A DNA stretch of 33,550 nt from NCBI GenBank assembly GCA_023150845.1, contig JAKLKD010000041.1, positions 1-33,550 on the forward strand, read 5' to 3'. Position 1 is the first letter of the stretch; every line of letters begins with the position of its first letter. The translations under genes and the position numbers were made by a program. Of this stretch, positions 15,211-21,991 are shown piece after piece. The DNA is from Myxococcota bacterium (lineage in GTDB: Bacteria; Myxococcota_A; UBA796; CAJQPC01). Below the pieces are notes generated by a model. That model saw only the letters and a list, made by a program, of their open reading frames with translations, searched no databases and had not been told where the DNA came from.

Positions 15211-15719
15211 GGGGCCTCCGCCAGGGTCACCCGGGTCTTCTCGGTGACGGCGTCGGGGTTCCCGCGCCACTGGGCCATCGTCGGGCGCTTGAGCTTCACC
15301 TTCACGACCTGGGCGCGGACCAGGGGCTCAGCGCTCTGGCCGCAGAGCCAGCGGGCGTAACGTTGGGCGAGGGGAGAGCCCGGCTTCTCATTGCCCAAGG
15401 CGTTGTGGACCTTGAGCATGCGGTCATAGCCCAGCCGCAAGAAGGGGCCGTCCGGGGGCTCCATCGAGGGGATGAGCGTGAGCGTCCGGCCGTCGGCGGT
15501 GAGGCCGAGGCTCTCGACGAAGGCGCCCCGGGGGCCTGGGTCGTTGAACATGTTCCAGCGCTGCTTGAGGTGCAGCCAGCCGAGGAGCTCGCCGCCGCCG
15601 GGGATCCGGGTGGCCTCCGCGTCGCCGTCGGGGGCCACATAGTCGACGATCACGACCAGCAGCGCGCTGAGGGCGAAGGAGAGCAGGCCGCGGGTGATGG
15701 GGCGACGGGGTGCGCGCAC
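15198..15719 (-). CDS. HTTM companion protein with one N-terminal membrane helix
   Basis: The 173-residue protein has one N-terminal hydrophobic segment (about 10-28, RGLLSFALSALLVVIVDYV). A soluble domain follows that includes 'WLHLKQRWNMFNDPGPRGAF'. That 'W.MF..P' signature is typical of the soluble part that accompanies HTTM membrane domains, sometimes fused to them. The rest is strand-rich with a C-terminal 'VRAQVVKVKLKRPTM' stretch. It overlaps the HTTM gene by 13 bases, so the pair is presumably one functional unit in the membrane. It is first in the - strand run to 12903. I see no catalytic motif, and whether it binds the HTTM substrate is inference. Confidence 0.7.
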   Translation of the reverse strand: MRAPRRPITRGLLSFALSALLVVIVDYVAPDGDAEATRIPGGGELLGWLHLKQRWNMFNDPGPRGAFVESLGLTADGRTLTLIPSMEPPDGPFLRLGYDRMLKVHNALGNEKPGSPLAQRYARWLCGQSAEPLVRAQVVKVKLKRPTMAQWRGNPDAVTEKTRVTLAEAPCAP

Positions 15720-15803
15720 GAGCCCACACTAACCCGGACGGGGCGGAGCGCGCCTTGGGCCTGCTCGAGACCTCCTCCGAGGGTGAGGGCGGTGTGAGGC
15801 GGA

Positions 15804-16091
15804 TCAGCGCCCGTCGTGGTTGTGGAGGAGCTCGTCGGGGTGGCGCATGACGAGGACACTCTCGATGAGCCCGTCCAGCGCGTCGACGGAGGCCTCCGCG
15901 AGGACGGCTTCGTGCGCAGGGGTGAGGGCGGATCCGAAACGTTTGCGGAGGATGCGGGTCACGAGGTCATTCCGCAGTCGCCGCTCCGCGCGCTGCTCAC
16001 CGATCGTGATGCCCCGCTGCTCACCGATGGTGATGCCCCGCTGCTCACCGGCGGCGAGTCCTTCCTCAAAACGACGATCTGCGTAGCCCAC
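15804..16091 (-). CDS. Stand-alone duplicate of the Rpn C-terminal domain (RpnS-like)
   Basis: The 95-residue frame is about 84% identical (12 differences over 75 aligned non-array residues, counted by eye) to the last 115 residues of the Rpn gene just upstream. It starts exactly at the codon matching the internal Met245 of that gene, here a GTG. It carries 5 four-residue GEQR/GITI units instead of 10. It has no nuclease domain. The frame is fully open, and its start follows the Rpn stop (TGA-GC-GTG), which favours coupled re-initiation; no good ribosome site is visible. In E. coli Rpn systems the C-terminal fragment acts as the antitoxin, so this could be a second antitoxin or dimer partner. 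A decaying duplicate is the alternative. Confidence 0.6.
   Translation of the reverse strand: MGYADRRFEEGLAAGEQRGITIGEQRGITIGEQRAERRLRNDLVTRILRKRFGSALTPAHEAVLAEASVDALDGLIESVLVMRHPDELLHNHDGR
15990..16049 (-). repeat. Short GEQR/GITI tandem array (2.5 units of 24 bp)
   Basis: This is the downstream copy of the 24-base repeat. It encodes five four-residue units (GEQR, GITI, GEQR, GITI, GEQR) at residues 15-34 of the 95-residue protein. It is half as long as the array in the full-length Rpn gene. Confidence 0.85.
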
Positions 16092-16093
16092 GC

Positions 16094-16441
16094 TCAGCGG
16101 CCGCCGCGGTTGTGGAGGAGCTCGTCGGGGTGGCTCATGACGAGGACGTTCTCGATGAACACTTCGAGCTCGTCGACGGAGGCCTCCGCGAGGACGGCCT
16201 CGTGTTCAGGGGTGAGGGCGGATCCGAAACGTTTGCGGAGCAGGCGGGTCACGAGGTCCTGCCGCAGTCGCCGCTCCGCGCGCTGCTCACCGATCGTGAT
16301 GCCCCGCTGCTCACCACGCTGCTCACCGATCGTGATGCCCCGCTGCTCCCCGATCGTGATGCCTCGCTGCTCCCCGATCGTGATGCCTCGCTGCTCACCG
16401 ACGGCGAGTCCTTCCTCAAAACGACGATCTGCGTAGCCCAT
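16094..16441 (-). CDS. Putative intragenic RpnS product (internal start in the Rpn gene)
   Basis: Within the Rpn gene the codon for Met245 is an ATG (16439-16441) preceded on the - strand by the purine-rich GAGAGAAG four bases upstream, a plausible ribosome site. Translation from here would give a 115-residue protein: MGYADRRFEEG, the GEQR/GITI array and the helical end. The separate downstream duplicate begins at exactly the same residue. That coincidence is the main support for a real internal start. Expression is inferred and not shown. Confidence 0.5.
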   Translation of the reverse strand: MGYADRRFEEGLAVGEQRGITIGEQRGITIGEQRGITIGEQRGEQRGITIGEQRAERRLRQDLVTRLLRKRFGSALTPEHEAVLAEASVDELEVFIENVLVMSHPDELLHNRGGR

Positions 16442-17173
16442 GATCTTCTCTCGCTCTGGGGTTTGAAGGAGGGGCAGGAGCTTCTGCTTGAGCGCGACGT
16501 CCCAAGGCGCGTCGCTGACGTGCATCGCATAACTTAGCAGACCCACAGCGCGGCTGTCGCCTAAGACGCTGACCGCCTCAGCGAACAGCGGCACGTTCGC
16601 GTCGAGGGTCTCCCAGACCTTGTTGTCGTGGGCGTGGCGCAGGAGGAGCAAGGCGAGCTTGCCGCCGCCATCCCCCGGGACTCGCTCGTCGGGGATCACG
16701 GCGAGGTCCTCCAAGAGCAGACCCAGCTCGGGGAGGTAGGGCCGCAGGCGCTCGATGGCCTCAGGAGGCGCGTCGTAGAGCTCGGAGAGCCGCGTCGGCG
16801 CCGACCAGGGCCGGGCGCCGTGGGTGATCACCACGGTGATCACGACGGGCAGCCGGGGCCCCTCGGCCTGCTCCCAGACCCTCAGGGTCGTGCGCAGGGC
16901 CCGCAGAGGCATCAAGGGGTCGGGGCTCGACTGGTGCTCGATGACCAGGGCGAGGTGCGCCCAGCCGCCGCCCAGCCAAGGCGCGCGGTAGAGCAGGTCA
17001 GGGGCGCGCAGGCGGAGATCGCCGTCGAGCTGCTCCGTCGGGGAGGGGATGAGCTGGTCGAGGTCCAGGCGCTCGGCGACCGGGGCCGGCAGCAGCGCGC
17101 GCAGGACCGGCGCGAGCTCGGCGGGCTCGCTGAAGACAAGCTTGAAGAGGTGATCGTGGGGTGTATTGCTCAC
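16094..17173 (-). CDS. Rpn-family PD-(D/E)XK nuclease, probable toxin of a gene-within-gene system
   Basis: The 359-residue protein opens with the Rpn signature 'PHDHLFKLVFSEPAELAPVL' (residues 5-24), then 'RAPDLLYRAPW' (Asp59) and 'LALVIEHQSSPDPLMPLRAL' (Glu79, Gln81), the PD-(D/E)XK-type active-site pattern of PF04754-like proteins. A helical middle follows. From Met245 it has a C-terminal region with ten four-residue GEQR/GITI units (259-298) and a conserved helical end. In E. coli, Rpn proteins are reported as anti-phage toxins blocked by a C-terminal fragment translated from an internal start. The gene starts at a GTG with GAGGG just upstream and is followed directly by a duplicate of its own C-terminal domain. 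Older annotations would call it a transposase. Confidence 0.85.
   Translation of the reverse strand: MSNTPHDHLFKLVFSEPAELAPVLRALLPAPVAERLDLDQLIPSPTEQLDGDLRLRAPDLLYRAPWLGGGWAHLALVIEHQSSPDPLMPLRALRTTLRVWEQAEGPRLPVVITVVITHGARPWSAPTRLSELYDAPPEAIERLRPYLPELGLLLEDLAVIPDERVPGDGGGKLALLLLRHAHDNKVWETLDANVPLFAEAVSVLGDSRAVGLLSYAMHVSDAPWDVALKQKLLPLLQTPEREKIMGYADRRFEEGLAVGEQRGITIGEQRGITIGEQRGITIGEQRGEQRGITIGEQRAERRLRQDLVTRLLRKRFGSALTPEHEAVLAEASVDELEVFIENVLVMSHPDELLHNRGGR
16280..16399 (-). repeat. GEQR/GITI tandem array (24-bp unit, five units with one irregular)
   Basis: On the + strand the unit reads CGCTGCTCACCGATCGTGAT plus GCCC, with small changes (CTCCCC, GCCTCG). It encodes ten four-residue units, mostly GEQR-GITI pairs, with one GEQR-GEQR irregularity at 16304-16327. 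In-frame gain or loss of 12- or 24-base units would change helix length without frameshift. Confidence 0.9.
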
Positions 17174-17185
17174 GACCCTCGCCTA

Positions 17186-17197
17186 TCCAGCGCTGGA
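17186..17197. promoter_or_regulatory. Palindrome upstream of the Rpn gene
   Basis: TCCAGCGCTGGA is a perfect 12-base palindrome 13 bases before the Rpn GTG. It could be an operator in the leader. The 218-base space between the divergent genes 16094 and 17392 also holds an AT-richer patch (17218-17266) that probably carries the - strand promoter. I see no small gene in it. Confidence 0.25.
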
Positions 17198-17391
17198 GCG
17201 GGCGTAGGCGGAGGGGCTAAAAAGGGCGGAATTATCTGCACAAGTTATGCTAAGTCGCGTTTTTGGCCGTCGACGCGGCCCTTGTGCGCGAGATCATCAT
17301 GGCGCGCCGACCCCGGGCTCGCCGCAGGTGGACGCCCTTCACCTCGGCTACACTCCGAGCGGGGGCCGCCGCGCCCCGGCCGAGGTGTGTG

Positions 17392-18942
17392 ATGCTGCTC
17401 TCGCTCGTCTTGTTCTGGGGGCTCGCCTGTGACGGCGGGGGTGGACACACGAAGGACGAGCCCGTCGAGACCGGCGCGCCGACCGACGACAGCGGCGACG
17501 ACAGCGGCGACGACAGCGGCGCGGACGACAGCGGCGACGACAGCGGCGACGACACCGCCCCGGTCGCCGCGCGCTGCTCGGGGTTCTCACCGACCGCCGC
17601 GCCCTTCACCTTGCCCGACGTCGGCGCCTCGGGCGCGGCCTTCACCGGCCTGAGCGGCGACGCGAACTGCGCGAGCCTCGACCCGGCCTACGCCCTCGCC
17701 GACCTGCTCGGGAGCGGCCGCCCAGAGCTCGTGATCACCCGGGACTGCCGGGACGCGAGCGTCGGGCGCGACACCTGGTCGGTCCACCTCGGCGCCGCCT
17801 CGGGCTTCGACGCCACCCCCACGGCCTACACCTTGCCCACGGTGTCATCGAGCTCCGCCGGGCTCCCCTTCCCCAGCGACGAGGAGGCCGAGGACTGCGA
17901 GGGCTCGGGCCTCCCGGGCTACGCCTTGGCGGAGCTGCACGGCGACAGCCGCGCCGAGCTGGTGCTCACCGTAGACTGCGTCGACGCGGCGACCGGGGCG
18001 AGCCAATGGCAGGTGCACGGCGCCGAGGCCGCGGGCTTCAGCGCCACCCCGACGCCCTTCCGCTTGCCCTCGGCGCCGGTCGGGGACGACCCACCTTGGG
18101 GCCGGATCGAGGCCGGCGCGGACTGCGGCGACGGCGTCCCGGGCCACGCCCTCTTCGACCTGAGCGGTGACGGCCGCCCGGACCTCGTCGTCACCCGCGA
18201 CTGCGCCGACGACGCCGTCGGCTACTCCCGCTGGGACGTCTACCTCGGGGAGCCCGGCGGCGTCGCGGCGACGGCGACCCCCTGGGCGCTGCCGGAACTC
18301 GGCGAGGGCGCGACCTTCACCGGCCTCAGCGGCGAGGCGCAGTGCCGCAGCGACCGCGGCCCGGGCTACGCCCTCGCCCACGCGGACGGCGACGGCGTGC
18401 TCGACCTCATCATCACCGAGGACTGCGCCGACCCCGCCATCGGCACGACGGCCTGGCGGGTCTACGCCGGGAGCGGCGCCGGGGGCTTCTCGACGACGGG
18501 GGTCGACTGGGCGCTGCCCGAGTACGCCGTGGGTCAGCCGGTCTTCCGCACCGCCTCCGCCCGCGCCGCCTGCGACCAGGGTGACCTCCCCGCCTTCGAC
18601 GCCGACGACCTCGACCACGACGGCTGGCTCGACCTCATCGTCTCCGAGGACTGCCAAGAGCCCGAGGTCGGCGTCACCCGCTGGGCGGTGCACCGCGGGG
18701 GCCCCGAGGGCTTCGCCGCGGCGGCGACGGCCTGGCCGCTCCCCACGGGCTACAGCGTCACCGACCCGCCCTTCGTCGGCCGCTCGGGGACGGCGGACTG
18801 CGCGAGCCGCGACCTGCCCACCTGGGAGCTCGCGGACCTCACCGGCGACGGCGCGCTTGACCTCGTCGTGATGTACGACTGCGAGGACAAGGACGTGGGC
18901 CGCGCGCGCTGGGACGTCTACGCGGCGGCGTGTGAGGGCTGA
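17392..18942 (+). CDS. FG-GAP-like repeat lipoprotein with paired cysteines
   Basis: From the ATG at 17392 the product has 516 residues. It has a lipoprotein signal (LFWGLAC, Cys13) and an acidic linker of DDSGDDSG type (about 32-54). Six repeats of about 72-78 residues follow, each with 'YALADL.GDGRPDLVITRDC.D..VG...W.V..G...GF' character, as in FG-GAP/VCBS propellers. Each repeat has two Cys 26-27 residues apart, the second always in a 'DC' after the strand. It is probably a surface or periplasmic adhesion-like propeller stabilised by one disulfide per blade. A longer open frame to 17263 is unlikely, as it would put about 43 residues before the signal. TACACT at 17349-17354 may be its -10. 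Confidence 0.75.
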   Translation: MLLSLVLFWGLACDGGGGHTKDEPVETGAPTDDSGDDSGDDSGADDSGDDSGDDTAPVAARCSGFSPTAAPFTLPDVGASGAAFTGLSGDANCASLDPAYALADLLGSGRPELVITRDCRDASVGRDTWSVHLGAASGFDATPTAYTLPTVSSSSAGLPFPSDEEAEDCEGSGLPGYALAELHGDSRAELVLTVDCVDAATGASQWQVHGAEAAGFSATPTPFRLPSAPVGDDPPWGRIEAGADCGDGVPGHALFDLSGDGRPDLVVTRDCADDAVGYSRWDVYLGEPGGVAATATPWALPELGEGATFTGLSGEAQCRSDRGPGYALAHADGDGVLDLIITEDCADPAIGTTAWRVYAGSGAGGFSTTGVDWALPEYAVGQPVFRTASARAACDQGDLPAFDADDLDHDGWLDLIVSEDCQEPEVGVTRWAVHRGGPEGFAAAATAWPLPTGYSVTDPPFVGRSGTADCASRDLPTWELADLTGDGALDLVVMYDCEDKDVGRARWDVYAAACEG

Positions 18943-18958
18943 GCGGCCGGGCGCTCAG
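18939..18958. terminator. Hairpin holding both stop codons of convergent genes
   Basis: CTGAGCG (18939-18945) and CGCTCAG (18952-18958) form a 7-base stem with a GCCGGG loop. The left arm contains the + strand TGA and the right arm the - strand TGA. It probably ends both transcripts. Confidence 0.5.
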
Positions 18959-20217
18959 CGTTTGGAGACCAGCCAGGCCAGCTCGACCTCGCCGAGGCCC
19001 TTGAGGGTCTGGGCGCCCCGCGGCACACAGACGAAGCGGCCGCTCAGCTCCGTCGCGAGGGCCCGGGTGATCTGCACACGCCCGGGGAGCCCCGACGACT
19101 CCAGGCGCGCGGCGACGTTCACCGTGTCGCCCCAGAGATCGTAGACGAGGCGGCTGCGGCCGATGACCCCGGCGACGACCGGGCCGACGTGCAGCCCAAA
19201 ACGCGCGGCGAGGGGCGCCCGGGCGCGGGCGGCGAGGGCGGGCAAGGCGTCGCGCATCTTGAGCGCGAGCTCGGCGAGGGCCCCGGCGGGGTCGGCGTGG
19301 GGCGTGGGCAGCCCGCAGACGACCATGTAAGCGTCGCCGACGGTCTTGATCTTCTCGGCCCCGGCCTCGGCGGTGAGGGTGTCGAAGGTGGTGAAGAAGG
19401 TCTCCAGGAGCTCGACGACCTGCTCGGGCTCGGCGTGGGCGGCGTACTCGGAGAAGCCGACGATGTCGGCGAAGAGCACGGCGGCGCGCTCGACCCGCTC
19501 GGCGATGCGGGTCTCCCCGGCCTTGAGCCGCGCGGCGATCGGCGCGGGGAGCACGTTGAGGAGCAGAGCCTCGGAGCGGCGGTGGGCCTCGGCCAGCTCC
19601 GCCGTGCGCTGGGCCACCTTTCGCTCCAGCTCATCCGAGAGCCGCTGGAGCTGCTCATCGAGGCGGGCCTTGGACAGCCGCGACGCGGTCATCCGGGCGA
19701 GGGTCAAGAACAGCTCCTCGTGCCAGGCCGTGAAGAAGTGGGCGGCGCTGTGCTCGCTGTCGATGACGCCGATGACGCGGCCCTCGTCGAGGATCGGCAC
19801 GGCGAGCTCGCTGAGCCGGAGCTGGTCATCGCAGACGTAGCGAGGGTCCAGGCGGGTGTCGCCGATGCGCTCGACCTGGCCTGTGGCGGCGACGGCGCCG
19901 ACGATCCCGCGCCCGATGGTGAGGGTGATGGGCGCGAGGATCTCCCGGCCCTTGGGGTTCTTCGGGCCGTACGCCGCGCGCTGCACGAGCAGGCCCCGCT
20001 CCTCATCGAGCAGGTAGATGACGCAGTCCTCCAGACCCATCCGCCCCACGGCGTCGTTGGCGAGCTCCCAGAGGATGTCGTCGATGTCCGAGTGGTACCG
20101 CAGCAAGGTCGCGGCGAAGCCGTTGAGCGCCTGCAGCGCCCGCGCCTGGGCCTCGGCCTCTTCAGCCCTCCGTCGAAGCCGCGCCAGCTCCGCGTCCGTG
20201 GACCACTCGCCGCTCAT
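18955..20217 (-). CDS. GAF-domain class III adenylate cyclase
   Basis: The 420-residue cytosolic protein has an N-terminal coiled coil (about 8-30), a GAF sensor (about 41-178; 'LGIEDCVIYLLDEERG'-like start, 'AVPILDEGRVIGVIDSEH'), a second coiled coil (185-215), the linker motif 'LLLNVLPAPIAARL' (218-231) and a class III cyclase domain (243-418). Catalytic positions are intact: metal-binding Asp251 (FADIVGFS) and Asp295 (VGDAYM), adenine-selecting Lys289 and Asp360, and transition-state Asn367 and Arg371 in 'YDLWGDTVNVAARLES'. It should make cAMP in response to a small ligand or redox state sensed by the GAF domain. It stands alone, convergent with the FG-GAP gene and divergent from the toxin-antitoxin pair. 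Confidence 0.92.
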   Translation of the reverse strand: MSGEWSTDAELARLRRRAEEAEAQARALQALNGFAATLLRYHSDIDDILWELANDAVGRMGLEDCVIYLLDEERGLLVQRAAYGPKNPKGREILAPITLTIGRGIVGAVAATGQVERIGDTRLDPRYVCDDQLRLSELAVPILDEGRVIGVIDSEHSAAHFFTAWHEELFLTLARMTASRLSKARLDEQLQRLSDELERKVAQRTAELAEAHRRSEALLLNVLPAPIAARLKAGETRIAERVERAAVLFADIVGFSEYAAHAEPEQVVELLETFFTTFDTLTAEAGAEKIKTVGDAYMVVCGLPTPHADPAGALAELALKMRDALPALAARARAPLAARFGLHVGPVVAGVIGRSRLVYDLWGDTVNVAARLESSGLPGRVQITRALATELSGRFVCVPRGAQTLKGLGEVELAWLVSKR

Positions 20218-20261
20218 CCAACGATCATAGCGCCTCCGCCGCGTCGGCGGGAACCACAGGC

Positions 20262-20319
20262 TTGACGCCTATACGATGGTGTGGTTAACGGCCATGAATG
20301 TTGGCCAGTACTTCGGCCA
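20262..20319 (+). promoter_or_regulatory. Promoter/operator region of the MazEF-type pair
   Basis: A TTGACG (20262-20267) that could serve as -35 precedes a weak -10 (TTAACG, 20285-20290). Three GGCCA/TGGCC half-sites follow at 20290-20294, 20302-20306 and 20315-20319, making overlapping inverted repeats just before the ribosome site. Such repeats are typical operators for ribbon-helix-helix antitoxin autoregulation. Confidence 0.45.
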
Positions 20320-20333
20320 CATTAGGAGTCATC

Positions 20334-20585
20334 GTGCGCACCTTCCATCTTCCGCTCCCTGATGAGATGCACGAGGCGCTGCGTGAAGAGGCCGCCGCAG
20401 AGCGCCGGCCAGCGACGGAGGTCGTGAGGGACGCGCTCTCCCGGTGGATACAGACCCAACGACGCCAGCGCTTGGCCGATGAGATTCAGCGGTTCGCCGA
20501 GGCCGAGGCGGGCACAGCGCTTGACCTTGACCCGGAGCTTGAGGCGGCCGCCGTCGCGACCCTCACCGGCGCGGAGGGGCGATGA
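20334..20585 (+). CDS. Antitoxin of a MazEF/PemIK-type pair (ribbon-helix-helix-like)
   Basis: The 83-residue protein begins 'VRTFHLPLPDEMHEALREEA', a short N-terminal strand followed by two helices as in ribbon-helix-helix DNA-binding antitoxins, and has an acidic, flexible C-terminal half that would wrap the toxin. I chose the GTG at 20334 because AGGAG (20324-20328) lies 5 bases upstream; the open frame extends 12 codons further without a ribosome site. The stop overlaps the toxin start (ATGA), the usual layout. Codon use is less GC-biased than in the neighbours, as expected for a mobile module. Confidence 0.82.
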   Translation: MRTFHLPLPDEMHEALREEAAAERRPATEVVRDALSRWIQTQRRQRLADEIQRFAEAEAGTALDLDPELEAAAVATLTGAEGR

Positions 20586-20929
20586 GGCGTGGCGACCTGT
20601 TCCTCGCGGAGCTCAACCCTCGCTCGGGCGCTGAGATTCAAGGTGGCCGCCCGGTCCTCGTGGTGTCCCACGACAGCTTCAATCGAGTCACAGCCTGGCA
20701 GTCGGTCATGGTGGTACCGCTCACGACCTCAGCGGCGCAGGCCCGGCGTGGCCCTACGGCCGTGCCGATTCCAGATGGCGCTGGAGGTCTACGTGGGGAT
20801 GGTGTCGCGGTGTGCCATCAGCTCACGACCCTCGACCGAACGAAGCTCACGCGTAGACTCGGCGCGCTCCCGCCGGAGGTGATGGCCGCCGTAGAGCTAG
20901 GGATAAAGGCCGCGCTCGATCTGCCCTGA
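20582..20929 (+). CDS. MazF/PemK-family mRNA interferase toxin
   Basis: The 115-residue protein matches the family in length and motifs: 'RRGDLFLAELNPRSGAEIQG' at the N-terminus, 'RPVLVVSHDSFNR' and 'VMVVPLTTS', the beta-strand core of the MazF fold. It should cleave single-stranded RNA at specific sequences when freed from the antitoxin just upstream. The overlap of 4 bases ensures co-translation. Base composition is a little lower in GC than the flanks. No transposase or attachment site is visible nearby. Confidence 0.92.
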   Translation: MRRGDLFLAELNPRSGAEIQGGRPVLVVSHDSFNRVTAWQSVMVVPLTTSAAQARRGPTAVPIPDGAGGLRGDGVAVCHQLTTLDRTKLTRRLGALPPEVMAAVELGIKAALDLP

Positions 20930-20982
20930 CGCTGGTAGGGAACCCCAGCCTCCTGGCCGTGGTCACCCAAGCAGGAGGGTGA

Positions 20983-21969
20983 ATGAGGGTCACGCTGCTC
21001 TTTCTCGCGCTCACCGGCTGCGGTGGGCTCGCTGAAGTTCAAGCCGAAGAGCGCTCGATCGCCCCCACGCCGTCTGTCGCTGCGGCGCCCGACCCCTTCG
21101 TGGCCCTGCTCAGCGCGCCTTGGGCCCTCGCTGACGGCTTCGTCTCCCCGGCGCCCGCGCCCTGGCGGCCCTGCGGCGTGGGGTGTTTTGAGGCCAAGAC
21201 CGAGGCCGTCGCCCTGGCCCCGGCGAGCGGCCGGGTGACCTTGGCCGAGCCCGGCGTGGTGGAGCTGACCCATCACCTCTTCGAGAACCACGTCCGTAAG
21301 GTCGTGACGACGCGGCTGGAGGGCCTCACCCACGGCCTCACCGTCGGCCAAGACCTCCAGAAGGGCGCGCCCTTGGGCAAAGGTAGGCGGCTCACCGTGG
21401 TCCTCGTCGGCAGCGACGAGGACCCCGCGCTGTACTTCGCCTCCCGGCCCCGGCTGCCCGACCCGAGCGTCGAGCCTCTCCTCGCGCTCATCCACCACGA
21501 CGAGCAAGAGCTCCGCGTCTACCACGACGGCGTCGAGCTGCTCCGCGCCGAGGTCGGCTTCGGCCAGTCCACGGGCGCGAAGGAGCGCCGCGGCGACAAC
21601 CGCACGCCCAAAGGGGTCTACCGCGTCGTGCAGCGCAGCAAGGGCCCCTTCGACGGCCCCGTCGCCGAGTATTACGGCGGCCACTGGATGCGCCTGAACT
21701 ACCCGAACCCTTGGGACGCCGCCCGAGGTGTCGACGCCGGGCTCATCACCGTGGCCCAGCAGCGGGAGATCACCCAGCGGTACTGGGCGGGCCAGGCCAC
21801 GAACGAGCGCACGTCTTTGGGCGGCGGCATCGGGCTGCACGGCTGGGCGTACGAGTGGTCCGACACAGACTCCCGGCAGATGAGCTGGGGCTGCGTCGTG
21901 CTCCACCTCTCCGACGTGGCCCAGATCTACGAGGCCCTGCCCGATGGCGCGATGGTGATCTTGTTCTGA
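20983..21969 (+). CDS. L,D-transpeptidase (YkuD) lipoprotein with an N-terminal M23-like domain
   Basis: The 328-residue protein has a lipobox (LTGC, Cys13). Residues about 70-135 look like a degenerate M23 (LytM) domain: 'ALAPASGRVTLAEPGVVELT' and 'LEGLTHGLTVGQDLQKGAPL' are close to the family's 'G.V..a..g' and 'v..Gq.v.kGq.iG' patterns, but no full metal-binding set is obvious. The YkuD catalytic domain fills about 160-328: 'GIGLHGWAYEW' (His286) and 'SWGCVVLHLSDV' (Ser301, Gly303, Cys304). It should make or edit 3-3 cross-links or link proteins to peptidoglycan in the periplasm. AGGAGGG lies just before the ATG. It stands alone after the toxin gene. Confidence 0.87.
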   Translation: MRVTLLFLALTGCGGLAEVQAEERSIAPTPSVAAAPDPFVALLSAPWALADGFVSPAPAPWRPCGVGCFEAKTEAVALAPASGRVTLAEPGVVELTHHLFENHVRKVVTTRLEGLTHGLTVGQDLQKGAPLGKGRRLTVVLVGSDEDPALYFASRPRLPDPSVEPLLALIHHDEQELRVYHDGVELLRAEVGFGQSTGAKERRGDNRTPKGVYRVVQRSKGPFDGPVAEYYGGHWMRLNYPNPWDAARGVDAGLITVAQQREITQRYWAGQATNERTSLGGGIGLHGWAYEWSDTDSRQMSWGCVVLHLSDVAQIYEALPDGAMVILF

Positions 21970-21991
21970 TCCTTCGCGCCGTCGCCGACCC

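Noticed and set aside
15990-16399. Regularly spaced repeats that could suggest a CRISPR array
   Set aside because: The 24-base units are contiguous with no spacers, stay in frame, and encode GEQR/GITI inside a recognised Rpn protein.
16094-17173. Transposase reading of the Rpn gene
   Set aside because: Old family names call it a transposase, but there are no terminal inverted repeats, target duplications or DDE residues; the PD-(D/E)XK nuclease pattern fits better.
17264-17279. Hairpin GGCCG/CGGCC next to a T-run, possible terminator
   Set aside because: The T-run precedes the stem on the + strand and becomes an A-run after it on the - strand, so neither direction gives a normal intrinsic terminator.
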